A DNA stretch of 64,000 bases from Pelagibacteraceae bacterium AG-426-E17 (GTDB lineage: Bacteria > Pseudomonadota > Alphaproteobacteria > Pelagibacterales > Pelagibacteraceae). Where the stretch lies: contig QCNP01000001.1 in the NCBI GenBank assembly GCA_003210095.1, positions 902,326 to 966,325 on the forward strand. Direction: 5' to 3'. Under the pieces are notes generated by a model that saw only the letters and a list, made by a program, of their open reading frames with translations, did not search any database and was not told where the DNA came from. The position numbers and the translations under genes are program-made. Below, piece by piece: positions 21,355 to 30,652 of the stretch (positions are counted from its first letter, which is position 1; each line of letters starts with the position of its first letter).

Positions 21355-21918
21355 TTGAATATTGTATTATTTGGACCTCCTGGTGCTGGTAAAGGAACAC
21401 AGGCTAAAAATTTAGTAAATAAACTTAATAGTTTTCAAATTTCCACTGGCGATATTTTAAGAGATGAAATTAAAAAAGACTCAGATGTGGGAAAGAGAAT
21501 TATAAATTACATGAATGAAGGAAAATTTGTTGATGATGAAATAGTAAATAAAATCATTAAAAACATTATTTATGATCCAAATAAAAAAAATAAGTTAATT
21601 TTTGATGGATACCCTAGAACTATTGAACAAGCTAAAAATTTAGATATATGGTTAAATGATACAAATCAAAAAATTAATTATATTTTTTTTCTGAATGTTA
21701 ATAAAGAAACCATTATAAAAAGAATAGAAAAAAGAAAAATTTTAGAAAAAAGATCTGATGATGATCTCAATACAATTGTTAAAAGATATGATAAATACAT
21801 GGATACCACAAAACCAGTTCTTGATTATTATTCAGATAAATCTAATTTTAAAGAAATAGACGGTAGTTTAGAAATCGATCAAATTACTAGTAAAATCAGT
21901 AGTATTTTAAAGGTTTAA
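21355..21918 (+). CDS. adk: Adenylate kinase (short, LID-less form)
   Basis: Interconverts AMP + ATP and 2 ADP in the cytoplasm. The P-loop GPPGAGKGTQ is at residues 7-16; AMP-site segments STGDILRDE and FDGYPRTIEQA follow. With 187 residues it is about 27 shorter than E. coli Adk: the lid is a brief loop around KRKILEKRSDDD, without the zinc-type LID insertion. The start codon is TTG at 21355; no ATG gives an intact P-loop domain. It lies 2 nt after secY, a common arrangement. Confidence 0.96.
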   Translation: MNIVLFGPPGAGKGTQAKNLVNKLNSFQISTGDILRDEIKKDSDVGKRIINYMNEGKFVDDEIVNKIIKNIIYDPNKKNKLIFDGYPRTIEQAKNLDIWLNDTNQKINYIFFLNVNKETIIKRIEKRKILEKRSDDDLNTIVKRYDKYMDTTKPVLDYYSDKSNFKEIDGSLEIDQITSKISSILKV

Positions 21919-21921
21919 AAG

Positions 21922-21949
21922 TTGACATTAGAAAAACTTATTATATAAA
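21922..21949 (+). promoter_or_regulatory. Near-consensus sigma-70 promoter for rpsM-rpsK-rpoA-rplQ
   Basis: Perfect -35 box TTGACA at 21922-21927 and -10 box TATAAA at 21944-21949, separated by 16 bp. Transcription would start about 15 nt before the rpsM ATG at 21972, so the leader is very short. It is the best promoter match noticed in the window and it sits exactly where an alpha operon promoter is expected. Confidence 0.75.
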
Positions 21950-21971
21950 GAGCTAGATTTATCTCAATATT

Positions 21972-22355
21972 ATGGCTCGTATAGCAGGTGTAAATATTCC
22001 CCAAAATAAAATTGTTCAAGTAGGACTTACATATATCTATGGTATTGGAGATAAATTTTCAAAACAAATATGTAAGGATTTAGATATTTCAAAATCAACA
22101 CGAGTTAATCAACTTTCAGATGATCAAATACTTAAAATTAGAGAATATATAGATAAAAATTTCTCTGTAGAGGGTGATTTAAGGAGGGACACATCTATAA
22201 GTATTAAAAGACTGATTGATTTAGCATGTTATAGAGGATTTAGACATAAAAAGAAATTACCTGTCAGAGGTCAAAGAACTAGATGTAACGCAAGAACAAG
22301 AAAAGGTAAGGCAATTGCTATTGCAGGTAAAAAACTTACACCATTAAAAAAATAA
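21972..22355 (+). CDS. rpsM: 30S ribosomal protein S13
   Basis: Small-subunit head protein contacting the P-site tRNA and L5, 127 residues. Starts [13 protein letters not shown] and ends with [19 protein letters not shown] followed by ARTRKGK, all typical. First gene after the 21922-21949 promoter. No rpmJ (L36) lies before it. Confidence 0.98.
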   Translation: MARIAGVNIPQNKIVQVGLTYIYGIGDKFSKQICKDLDISKSTRVNQLSDDQILKIREYIDKNFSVEGDLRRDTSISIKRLIDLACYRGFRHKKKLPVRGQRTRCNARTRKGKAIAIAGKKLTPLKK

Positions 22356-22358
22356 TTT

Positions 22359-22805
22359 ATGGTTACTAAAAAATTAACAGAAAAAAAAAGTACTGACACT
22401 AAAGAAGAAAAAATCGTTAAAAAAAGTTCGTATTCAAAAAAGAAAAAAGTTAAAAAAAATATTCCTAACGGTATTGCATTTGTACAATCTACTTTTAACA
22501 ACACAATTGTATCTATTGCAGATACAAATGGTAATGTTATTTCATGGTCATCTGCTGGACAAAAAGGTTTTAAAGGTTCCAGAAAATCTACACCTTATGC
22601 TGCACAAATAGCTGCAGACTCTGCTGCCTCCAAAGCCTTAGAGTATGGAATGAAAACACTTACAGTTGAAATCAAAGGCCCAGGGTCAGGTAGAGAAACC
22701 GCATTAAGAGCTTTGCAGGCCAGAGGTTTTAAAATTTTATCAATTAAGGATACTACCCCAATGCCACATAACGGTACACGTCCACCAAAAAAAAGGAGAG
22801 TTTAA
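22359..22805 (+). CDS. rpsK: 30S ribosomal protein S11 with N-terminal extension
   Basis: Platform protein of the small subunit, 148 residues. The conserved core begins at about residue 30 with [20 protein letters not shown] and ends with the usual [13 protein letters not shown]. The first 30 or so residues are a Lys/Thr/Ser/Glu-rich extension; the protein is about 19 residues longer than E. coli S11. No internal Met lies between the ATG and the core, so the extension seems genuinely translated. One-base overlap with rpoA. Confidence 0.97.
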   Translation: MVTKKLTEKKSTDTKEEKIVKKSSYSKKKKVKKNIPNGIAFVQSTFNNTIVSIADTNGNVISWSSAGQKGFKGSRKSTPYAAQIAADSAASKALEYGMKTLTVEIKGPGSGRETALRALQARGFKILSIKDTTPMPHNGTRPPKKRRV

Positions 22806-23833
22806 TGGAAAATACAAATATTAATGTAAAGAATTGGAAGTCATTAATTAAACCGGGCAAATTAGATATAAATTTAAATGATGATAAATCATTTGCAAAA
22901 ATAACTGCTGAGCCTCTTGAAAAAGGTTATGGTCTTACTCTTGGAAATTCTTTAAGAAGAATTTTACTTTCATCAATAAGAGGAACTGCAGTAACTGCTA
23001 TACAAATAGATGGAGTTTTGCATGAATTTACTTCCATCAAAGGTGTAAGAGAAGATGTTACCGATATAGTTTTGAATGTTAAGTCTTTAGCTTTAAAAAG
23101 TTCTTCTGATGACACAAAAAAATTAATTCTAGATGCAAAAGGACCAGGAATAATTAAAGCATCAAACATCACTCCTGTAAATGAAATAGAAATTTTGAAC
23201 CCTGATTTAGTTATATGCAATCTAGATGAAAATACACATTTTCACATGGAGATGACTGTAGGTAATGGAAAAGGATATGTCCCTGCTGAACTTAATAAGC
23301 CAGAGGAACCACCATTAGGTTTAATACCAATTGATTCACTATTTAGTCCTGTAAAAAGAGTATCTTACTCTGTAAGCACTGCGAGAGAAGGAAAAGCATT
23401 AGACTACGATAAGCTTACAATGGAAGTTGAAACAAATGGATCTATTTCTGCGGAAGATGCTTTAGCTTACTCTGCAAGAATTTTTCAAGACCAATTATCA
23501 ATGTTTGTTAATTTTGATGAACCTCAGGAAGTCGTAATTTCAGAAAAACCAAAAGAACCAGAATTTAATAAAAATTTACTTAGAAAAGTTGATGAACTTG
23601 AGCTTTCGGTAAGATCTATGAATTGTTTAAAAAATGACAATATAATTTATATAGGTGATTTAGTTCAAAAATCAGAAGGTGAAATGTTGCGAACTCCAAA
23701 TTTTGGGAGAAAATCCTTAAATGAAATCAAAGAAATATTAAACGGAATGTCCTTATATTTAGGTATGGAAATACCTAATTGGCCTCCAGATAATATTGCT
23801 GAACTTTCAAAAAAATTAGAGGAGTCGATTTAG
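22805..23833 (+). CDS. rpoA: DNA-directed RNA polymerase subunit alpha
   Basis: Alpha subunit of RNA polymerase, 342 residues. The N-terminal dimerisation domain (to about 235) has [18 protein letters not shown] and [15 protein letters not shown]; the C-terminal domain has [14 protein letters not shown] and [16 protein letters not shown], which contact upstream DNA and activators. Placed between rpsK and rplQ as usual. Confidence 0.98.
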   Translation: MENTNINVKNWKSLIKPGKLDINLNDDKSFAKITAEPLEKGYGLTLGNSLRRILLSSIRGTAVTAIQIDGVLHEFTSIKGVREDVTDIVLNVKSLALKSSSDDTKKLILDAKGPGIIKASNITPVNEIEILNPDLVICNLDENTHFHMEMTVGNGKGYVPAELNKPEEPPLGLIPIDSLFSPVKRVSYSVSTAREGKALDYDKLTMEVETNGSISAEDALAYSARIFQDQLSMFVNFDEPQEVVISEKPKEPEFNKNLLRKVDELELSVRSMNCLKNDNIIYIGDLVQKSEGEMLRTPNFGRKSLNEIKEILNGMSLYLGMEIPNWPPDNIAELSKKLEESI

Positions 23834-23836
23834 TTA

Positions 23837-24271
23837 ATGAGACATAAGCTAGGATATAAAAAACTTAATAGAACATCTGAGCATAGAAAAGCACTTATAA
23901 AAAATATGCTAAATTCGCTAATAAAATATGAACAGATTATAACGACATTACCGAAGGCAAAGCTTATAAAACCTCAAGCAGATAAATTAATAACTCTTGG
24001 AAAAAAAAAAAATTTAGTCAACACAAGAACATTGGTATCTAAATTGCAAGATAAAGATAATGCCAACAAAATTTTAAATACTTTATCTAAAAGGTATGAA
24101 AAAAGATCGGGTGGTTACACAAGAATTATTAAAGCTGGATTTCGATATGGTGATAATTCGCCAATGGCTGTAATTGAATTTGTTGATAGAGATGTTGAAG
24201 CTAAGAGAAAATTTAAAAAGAAAAAAGAAAAATCTTCAGAAAAAGATAAAATAGAACAAAAAACAGCCTAA
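23837..24271 (+). CDS. rplQ: 50S ribosomal protein L17
   Basis: Large-subunit protein near the tunnel exit. The core MRHKLGYKKLNRTSEHRKAL and GGYTRIIKAGFRYGDNSPMAVIE-type sequence is standard. The last 25 or so residues are a Lys/Glu-rich tail, making 144 residues in all. It contains a 12-A run at 24001-24012. Last gene of the alpha operon. Confidence 0.97.
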   Translation: MRHKLGYKKLNRTSEHRKALIKNMLNSLIKYEQIITTLPKAKLIKPQADKLITLGKKKNLVNTRTLVSKLQDKDNANKILNTLSKRYEKRSGGYTRIIKAGFRYGDNSPMAVIEFVDRDVEAKRKFKKKKEKSSEKDKIEQKTA

Positions 24272-24291
24272 GCTTAAATATAATTACTTTA

Positions 24292-25197
24292 ATGAATAGG
24301 TCTTATTTAATAAAACCATTTCATTCCTCAATGAGATTAGATAGATGGCTAAGAAATAATATTGGTAAATTTCCTCAATCGTTAATTGAAAAATCTTTAA
24401 GAAAGGGGAAAATAAAAATTAATAAAAAAAAAACCATCAGCTCATATAAATTAAAAGCTGGAGATACTGTAGATTTTTTTAATTTTGTATTTAAAAAAAA
24501 TATATTATTAAAAAAAGAAAAATATATTCCAACAAAAAAAAATTTAATTGAAAATGAACAAACTATTATTGAAAATAACGAAAATTTTATAGTAATAAAT
24601 AAAAAGGCAGGTATCGCCTCGCAAGGTGGAACAAAATCTAAAAAAAATATAATTGATCTCTTTTCTAATAGTAAATATTTTTTGGATTCTAAGCCTTATT
24701 CTGTACATAGATTAGACAAAGACACATCAGGTGTGATGATAATCGCTAAAAATCATAATTTTGCAAGATTACTTACAACTCTTTTTAGATTAAGAAAAAT
24801 ACACAAGACTTATTTAGCTATATGTCATGGTTCGTTCAAAAACAAAAAGGGTGAATTGAAAGATGAACTTATAAGATATGATAATAAAAAAAAAATAATA
24901 GAGACAGCCAGATCAACTTATAGAGTGATTAATGATAATGGTTTATTTACTTTAGTGGAGTTAAAACCTATAACTGGCAGAAAACATCAATTAAGAAAAC
25001 AATTATTAATAATTGGTAATCCAATTGTAGGTGATGATAAGTATTCGTTAAAAAATAAAATTAATAAAAATTATAAAAACTTAATGTTACATGCATATAA
25101 ATTAAAATTTTTTATAAATAATCAGAAATTCTTTTTTGAAGCAGAATTACCATCTTATTTTAAAGAATATTTAAAAAAGAAAAGGTTAATAATTTAA
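24292..25197 (+). CDS. RluC/RluD-family ribosomal RNA pseudouridine synthase
   Basis: Converts specific uridines of large-subunit rRNA to pseudouridine. An N-terminal S4 RNA-binding domain (about 13-60, MRLDRWLRNN) precedes the catalytic domain; HRLDKDTSG at residues 139-147 carries the catalytic Asp142, and LKPITGRKHQLRKQL is the second family motif. With 301 residues it fits RluC better than the single-domain enzymes, but the target uridines cannot be told from sequence. It follows rplQ after 20 nt on the same strand and overlaps lipB tail-to-tail by 12 nt. Confidence 0.92.
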   Translation: MNRSYLIKPFHSSMRLDRWLRNNIGKFPQSLIEKSLRKGKIKINKKKTISSYKLKAGDTVDFFNFVFKKNILLKKEKYIPTKKNLIENEQTIIENNENFIVINKKAGIASQGGTKSKKNIIDLFSNSKYFLDSKPYSVHRLDKDTSGVMIIAKNHNFARLLTTLFRLRKIHKTYLAICHGSFKNKKGELKDELIRYDNKKKIIETARSTYRVINDNGLFTLVELKPITGRKHQLRKQLLIIGNPIVGDDKYSLKNKINKNYKNLMLHAYKLKFFINNQKFFFEAELPSYFKEYLKKKRLII

Positions 25198-25806
25198 ATT
25201 TCTAATTAAATTTTTTTTCAATATTTGAATTATTTTTTCTTTTTTAAATTGCCCAATTTTATTTAACGAGGTTACACCCCTATCTTTAATTCCACATGGT
25301 ATTATTTTTTCATACTCATCCATTTCATTGTTTATGTTTAAAGAAAAACCATGAAAAGCAATCCATTTTTTTACTTTTATTCCGATTGCTGCAATTTTTT
25401 CAATTTTATTTTTATTTTCTATCCATATGCCGATATTCTTTCTATCACTGAATGATGAAATTTTTAATTCTTTTAGACTTTCTATAATTGAATTTTCTAT
25501 TCTAATTACAAAATTTCTAATGTCCTTGTTCCTCTTATTTAGATCTATCACAAAATAACAAATTAATTGACCAGGTCCATGCCAGGTAATTTTACCACCT
25601 CTATTTGTTCTTAAAATTTTAATTTTATTATCGATAACATCTTTTTCATTAAAATTTATACCTGATGTAAATATAGATTCATGTTCTAAAAACCAAATTA
25701 ATTCTTTTCCAATTCCGTTATGTAAATTCTCAACTTTTCTTTCAAGTATCTTTAATGCTTTTTTGTAAAGTACTGGTTTTATTGATTTTTTGATCTCAAT
25801 ACTCAT
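25186..25806 (-). CDS. lipB: Octanoyl-[ACP]:protein N-octanoyltransferase
   Basis: Moves the octanoyl group from acyl carrier protein to lipoyl domains, the first step of lipoate assembly for pyruvate and 2-oxoglutarate dehydrogenases and the glycine cleavage system. 206 residues. RGGKITWHGPGQL lies at about 69-81, the catalytic Cys171 in IIPCGI, and the paired Lys144 in AAIGIKVKKW. Convergent with, and overlapping, the pseudouridine synthase gene. It is transcribed divergently from mgtE. Confidence 0.95.
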   Translation of the reverse strand: MSIEIKKSIKPVLYKKALKILERKVENLHNGIGKELIWFLEHESIFTSGINFNEKDVIDNKIKILRTNRGGKITWHGPGQLICYFVIDLNKRNKDIRNFVIRIENSIIESLKELKISSFSDRKNIGIWIENKNKIEKIAAIGIKVKKWIAFHGFSLNINNEMDEYEKIIPCGIKDRGVTSLNKIGQFKKEKIIQILKKNLIRNLNY

Positions 25807-25870
25807 TTAAAAATTGTAATATATTAATTTTGTATTAATAGTTCTAATAAATTTTAATAGTTTTAACAAA

Positions 25871-27250
25871 ATGACCATTTTAAAAAAAAGTAAAGACAAA
25901 AAAGTTAATTTTGAATTTAACAAAGAATACATTAAAGTAATTGTTGAAAAAATTCAAAATAATGATGTAAATTTTCTTATAAATTCTTTTAAAGAAATGC
26001 ACCCAGCTGATGCTGCAGACATTATTGAACATTTAAATATCGATGATCGTGAAAACCTTATAAAATTAAAAAAGTTTAATATTAATCCTGAGATATTTGT
26101 TGAATTAAACGAAAATATCCAATCAGAAATTATTAAATTACTCTCATCAGAGTCCATAGTATTTATACTTAAAAATCTTGAGTCAGATGACGCAATTAAG
26201 ATTTTAGAAAATATTGATGAAGAAAATAAAAATCAAATTCTTTCTTCATTACCCCCCAAAGATAGATTTGTTCTTTTGGAAAGTCTAAGTTATCCCGAAG
26301 ATACAGCTGCTAGAATAATGCAAAGAGAGTTTACGGCGATCCCTAGTAACTGGTCTGTTGGTCAAACAATAGATTATCTTAGAGAAAATAAAGATTTACC
26401 TGATCAATTTTTAGAAATTTATATAATAGACAATGAATTTAAACCACTAGGAACAGTACCTTCCTCTAAAGTTTTAAGAACGTCAAGAGAAACAAAGATG
26501 ATAGATATTATGCTTGAGTCACAGGTTACTATACCAGTTGAGATGGACAGAGAAGAAGTGGGTAGGTTATTTGAAAATTACAATTTAAATTCTGCAGCCG
26601 TTATAGACAAAAATGGGAAACTAGTTGGAATGATTACAAGTGATGACATTCTTACAGTTTTAAAAGAGGAGGCAGAAGAAGATACTTTAAGATTAGCAGG
26701 TGTTGGTGATGAAGAAATTACAGATGGAGTAATTAAAAAAACACAAAGACGTTTCAATTGGTTATTATTAAATTTATTCACAGCTTTTCTTGCTACATGG
26801 GTAATTAGTAAATTTGGTGCAACTATAGAACAAATGGTTGCTTTGGCATTTCTAATGCCAATAGTTGCATCTATGGGAGGAAATGCCGGTATGCAAACTT
26901 TAGCTGTAACTATAAGAGGTATAGCTACAAATGATTTGACAGATAGTAATTTTTTAAAAATTGTTTTAAAAGAATTTAATATAGGAGTTCTTAATGGGAT
27001 TATTTTTGCAATAATTAGTGCTTTAATAGTTCAGCTATGGTTTAAAGATTACATATTATCAATAATAATATCTGTATCAATGATATTAAATATGATTGTT
27101 GCGGGTTTATTTGGAATCTTAATTCCAGTAACATTAAAGAAATTAAAAATCGATCCCGCAATTGCTTCTAGTGTTTTTGTGACAACAGTTACTGATGTTA
27201 TAGGTTTTTTATCTTTTTTAGGAATAGGTGCCTATTTTTTTTATAGTTAA
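25871..27250 (+). CDS. mgtE: MgtE-type magnesium transporter
   Basis: Gated Mg2+ channel/transporter of the inner membrane. 459 residues with the full family layout: N-terminal helical domain (about 1-135, with MHPADAADIIEHL), a pair of CBS domains (about 140-265, ending GKLVGMITSDDILTVL) that sense cytosolic Mg2+, and five C-terminal membrane segments from about 290, with the conserved MGGNAGMQTLAVTIRG loop. Its stop codon shares the TTAA tetranucleotide with the panC stop. Confidence 0.95.
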   Translation: MTILKKSKDKKVNFEFNKEYIKVIVEKIQNNDVNFLINSFKEMHPADAADIIEHLNIDDRENLIKLKKFNINPEIFVELNENIQSEIIKLLSSESIVFILKNLESDDAIKILENIDEENKNQILSSLPPKDRFVLLESLSYPEDTAARIMQREFTAIPSNWSVGQTIDYLRENKDLPDQFLEIYIIDNEFKPLGTVPSSKVLRTSRETKMIDIMLESQVTIPVEMDREEVGRLFENYNLNSAAVIDKNGKLVGMITSDDILTVLKEEAEEDTLRLAGVGDEEITDGVIKKTQRRFNWLLLNLFTAFLATWVISKFGATIEQMVALAFLMPIVASMGGNAGMQTLAVTIRGIATNDLTDSNFLKIVLKEFNIGVLNGIIFAIISALIVQLWFKDYILSIIISVSMILNMIVAGLFGILIPVTLKKLKIDPAIASSVFVTTVTDVIGFLSFLGIGAYFFYS

Positions 27251-28050
27251 AAGTTATCTATTAACCTTATTCCCTTAACATAGAAAGCAATAAAAATTTT
27301 TACGTTTTTTTTACTTATTTTTTTACTTAAATTGTTTTTATTTCTTAATTCTAAATATTCAATATTAAATAATTTATTTTTATTTAAGAAATCATTTATT
27401 ATAAATTTATTATTTAAATCCTTTTTTAACTGAATAAATAATTTTTTTAATTTTGAAACAAGCAAAGCAGATCCTTTTATAGATTTTTGATTTAATAATT
27501 TATTTCTTGATGAATAAGCAAGTCCATTCTTCATTCTAATTGTTTTGCACAATATGGTTTTTACATTTGAATTTTTTTTTAAAAAATCTCTAATAAGTAT
27601 GTATTGTTGATAGTCTTTTTCACCTAAAAATATTTTATTGATTTCTAACTGTTTGATAAATTGGTCTATTACTCCTAAAACCCCTTCAAAATGACCAGGT
27701 CTATATTTGGCACATAATATTTTATTTGATTTGCTAATTTTAAATTTTTTTTTACCCTTATTTCCATATACATCTTTAACAGTAGGTATTAAAACATAGT
27801 CTACTTTGAGATTTTTTAACAATTTAAGATCTTTTTGAATATTTTTTGGGTATTTTTTATAATCTTCTTTATTATTAAATTGTGCAGGGTTAACAAATAT
27901 ACTTACTAATGTTTTTTTGCATTTTTTTTGTGATTTCTTTATCAAACTTACGTGTCCTTGATGCAAGGCCCCCATGGTTGGGACAAAACCAATATCTGCC
28001 TTAAAATTAACTTCTTTGTTCAGTTTATTAATGCTTTTAAAAATAATCAT
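27247..28050 (-). CDS. panC: Pantothenate synthetase
   Basis: ATP-dependent condensation of pantoate and beta-alanine, the last step to pantothenate for coenzyme A. 267 residues, slightly shorter than E. coli PanC. The HIGH-like motif PTMGALHQGH is at residues 24-33, FVNPAQFN near 52-59, and GEKDYQQ near 138-144. panB is not adjacent. Convergent with mgtE (4-nt overlap) and divergent from galU across 29 nt. Confidence 0.95.
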   Translation of the reverse strand: MIIFKSINKLNKEVNFKADIGFVPTMGALHQGHVSLIKKSQKKCKKTLVSIFVNPAQFNNKEDYKKYPKNIQKDLKLLKNLKVDYVLIPTVKDVYGNKGKKKFKISKSNKILCAKYRPGHFEGVLGVIDQFIKQLEINKIFLGEKDYQQYILIRDFLKKNSNVKTILCKTIRMKNGLAYSSRNKLLNQKSIKGSALLVSKLKKLFIQLKKDLNNKFIINDFLNKNKLFNIEYLELRNKNNLSKKISKKNVKIFIAFYVKGIRLIDNF

Positions 28051-28079
28051 TTATGGTACTTCACTAATAATAGTTATTT

Positions 28080-28895
28080 ATGATTAGACAAGCAATAATA
28101 CCATTAGCGGGTCTTGGTACAAGACTACTACCATTAACTAGCGTTTTTGCAAAAGAATTATTACCAATGAACGGTAAAGCTGGCATTGAATATATTCTAG
28201 ATGAATGCATTGATGCCGGCATTAAAGAAGTTGTATTTATAATTTCAAAAAAAAAAATGATGATAAAAGATTATTTTTATAAAGATAGTTTTTATAAAAA
28301 GATTATAAAAAAAAAGAAAGATAAAAGAATAATTAACGAGTATAGAAAAATCCTAAAATATAAAAAGATGATAAAATTTGTATATCAAAATAAACCTTTG
28401 GGCACCGGCGATGCTGTACTTAAAACAAAGAAATTTATAAAAGATAAATATTTTTTAATGTTGTTACCAGATGATTTAATCGTGAAAAATAATTGTTCAA
28501 AAGATATGATTACCATAAGTATGAAAAATAAATGTTCTGTGATGGCGAGTATGAAAGTTAAAAAAAATAATGTAAGTAGATGGGGTATATATTCTTTATC
28601 TAAAAGACTTAATAAGAATAATTTTTTTATTAAAGATGTTATTGAAAAACCAACTATTAAAAGTGCACCTTCAACAAATGCTGTTATAGGTAGATATATC
28701 CTTCCAAAAAAAATATTTTCTAAACTAAAAAATCTTAAACCAGGCAAAGGCGGAGAAATTCATATTACTGATGCAATCAAAAAATTAATAGACGAAGGTG
28801 ATAAATTTATTGGACATAAATTCCGTGGAAAATATTTAGATTGCGGTAGTATGTCCGGGTATATTAAATCAGGAATAGAAATATCAAAGTTATGA
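28080..28895 (+). CDS. galU: UTP-glucose-1-phosphate uridylyltransferase
   Basis: Makes UDP-glucose from UTP and glucose-1-phosphate. 271 residues. The nucleotide-binding signature GLGTRLLPLTSVFAKELLPM is at 11-30, followed by YQNKPLGTGDAVL near 101-113 and the VIEKP and GGEIHITDAI motifs. Its stop overlaps the start of ugd, so the pair makes UDP-glucuronate, a precursor for surface polysaccharide. Confidence 0.93.
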   Translation: MIRQAIIPLAGLGTRLLPLTSVFAKELLPMNGKAGIEYILDECIDAGIKEVVFIISKKKMMIKDYFYKDSFYKKIIKKKKDKRIINEYRKILKYKKMIKFVYQNKPLGTGDAVLKTKKFIKDKYFLMLLPDDLIVKNNCSKDMITISMKNKCSVMASMKVKKNNVSRWGIYSLSKRLNKNNFFIKDVIEKPTIKSAPSTNAVIGRYILPKKIFSKLKNLKPGKGGEIHITDAIKKLIDEGDKFIGHKFRGKYLDCGSMSGYIKSGIEISKL

Positions 28896-30190
28896 AATTA
28901 TGTATGATAGGAACAGGCTATGTTGGCTTGGTTAGTGGAGTGTGTTTTTCAGATCTAGGAAATACTGTTTATTGTGTTGATAATGATATTGAAAAAATTA
29001 ATGCACTTAATAAAGGAATACTTCCTATATATGAACCTGGTTTAGACGAAATTCTAAAGCGTAATTATAAACAAAAAAGATTAATTTTTACAAATAATTT
29101 AAAAGAGGCAGTAGAAAACTCTGATATTATATTTATTTGTGTTGGTACTCCTACTAAAAAAAATAGTAACTCGGCTGATTTGAAATATGTTTTTAATGTT
29201 GCCAATAATCTAAAAAAATTCATAAAAAAATACAAAGTTGTTGTCACAAAGTCTACAGTACCTGTCACCACTGGTGATAAAATTGAAAAAATTTTGATAA
29301 AACAAAAAAGAAAAAAATTGGTAGATGTTGTTTCTAATCCTGAATTTTTAAGAGAGGGTGAAGCAATAAGAGATTTTTTGAGCCCTGATAGAGTTGTAGT
29401 CGGCACAGATAGCGATAAAGCTAATAAGTTTCTAAAGTCTCTTTATTTACCAATAATAAAAAAAACAAGTAGATATTTTAGGACTTCAAGACGTGGAGCT
29501 GAATTAATCAAATATGCATCAAATGCTTTTCTAGCCACAAAGATATCTTATATAAATGAATTAGCAAATCTTTGCGAAAAAACAAACATTGATATTAAAG
29601 AAATTTCACAGGGCATGGGCTCAGATCAACGAATAGGGGATAGATTTTTAAGAGCAGGTCCTGCATACGGAGGTTCTTGTTTCCCTAAAGATACTAGAGC
29701 AATAATAGATACCTCAAATAAGTTTAAGTCAAATTTATCAATTATAAAAGCTGTAATTAAATCAAATGAAGATAGAAAAAAATTATTAACAGAAAAAGTA
29801 TACAAAATTTTAAATAATAATCTAAAAAATAAATTAATAACTTTTTTAGGTGTTACTTTTAAACCTAATACAGATGATATGAGAGAAGCATCAAGTTTAT
29901 ATATGATACCAAAATTATTAAAAAAGGGAGCTATTATCAATTATTTTGATCCGTCAGGTAAAAAAAATGAATTTAAAAAATTTAAAAGAGTTAACTATTG
30001 TAAGAATGTATCTCAAGCATGCCTTAGATCAGATTTAATATTACTTCACACTGAATGGAATGAATTTAAAACTTTAAATTTTAAAAAATTAATTAAAAAG
30101 AGCAATTTTAAGGTATTTGATATGCGTAATCTATATTCTCCAACATCAATGAAAAAAAAAGGTATTAATTATTTTGGTGTAGGAAGATAA
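28892..30190 (+). CDS. ugd: UDP-glucose 6-dehydrogenase
   Basis: Oxidises UDP-glucose to UDP-glucuronate with two NAD+. 432 residues. The Rossmann motif GTGYVG is at 7-12, the catalytic Cys263 lies in GGSCFPKD, and the third domain has GVTFKPNTDDMREA. It overlaps galU by 4 nt, so the two steps are coupled. It ends at the base next to the last base of the convergent ridA-family gene. Confidence 0.95.
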   Translation: MKLCMIGTGYVGLVSGVCFSDLGNTVYCVDNDIEKINALNKGILPIYEPGLDEILKRNYKQKRLIFTNNLKEAVENSDIIFICVGTPTKKNSNSADLKYVFNVANNLKKFIKKYKVVVTKSTVPVTTGDKIEKILIKQKRKKLVDVVSNPEFLREGEAIRDFLSPDRVVVGTDSDKANKFLKSLYLPIIKKTSRYFRTSRRGAELIKYASNAFLATKISYINELANLCEKTNIDIKEISQGMGSDQRIGDRFLRAGPAYGGSCFPKDTRAIIDTSNKFKSNLSIIKAVIKSNEDRKKLLTEKVYKILNNNLKNKLITFLGVTFKPNTDDMREASSLYMIPKLLKKGAIINYFDPSGKKNEFKKFKRVNYCKNVSQACLRSDLILLHTEWNEFKTLNFKKLIKKSNFKVFDMRNLYSPTSMKKKGINYFGVGR

Positions 30191-30652
30191 TTATTTTATC
30201 TCAAAAATTGCATCAATCTCAACTGCAACACCTAAAGGTAAGCTGTTTACACTAACTGCTGCCCTAGTATGCATACCTTTATCTTCAAGAATCTTCACCA
30301 ACATATCAGATGCACCGTTAATAACCTTTGGTTGTTCTATAAAATCATCTGTTGAATTAACAAAACCTACAATTTTTATACAAGATTTTATTTTATCTAA
30401 ATCTCCAGATAATATTTTCTTTGCTTGAGCTAAAATACTTAGTGCACATCTTTCTGCTGCTTTATATCCATCTTCGGTATTTAAATCTTTACCCAATTTA
30501 CCTTTTATCAACTCACCTTTTGAGTTCATAGAGATTTGCCCTGAAATATATAATAATTTTCCGACAATTTTACTTGCTACGTATGATCCTACTGGGGCGG
30601 GCGCTTCAGGTAAAACAATATTATTTTCTTTTAATCTTTTATCAGCACTCAT
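30191..30652 (-). CDS. RidA (YjgF/YER057c/UK114) family protein
   Basis: Probable reactive enamine/imine deaminase or a relative. 153 residues, longer than the roughly 128 of E. coli RidA. The substrate-binding Arg is present (R130 in TRAAVSVNSLPLGV), as is the Glu in VEIDAIF. Several Rid subfamilies have other or unknown substrates, so no gene symbol is given. It is the last gene of the leftward ruvX-pyrB-pyrC-plsY-topA group, overlapping topA by 4 nt. Confidence 0.85.
   Translation of the reverse strand: MSADKRLKENNIVLPEAPAPVGSYVASKIVGKLLYISGQISMNSKGELIKGKLGKDLNTEDGYKAAERCALSILAQAKKILSGDLDKIKSCIKIVGFVNSTDDFIEQPKVINGASDMLVKILEDKGMHTRAAVSVNSLPLGVAVEIDAIFEIK

Noticed and set aside
25807..25870. 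Promoter between lipB and mgtE
   Set aside because: The 64-bp spacer is A/T-only in large part and gives several loose -10 matches but no -35 at normal distance, so none could be chosen.
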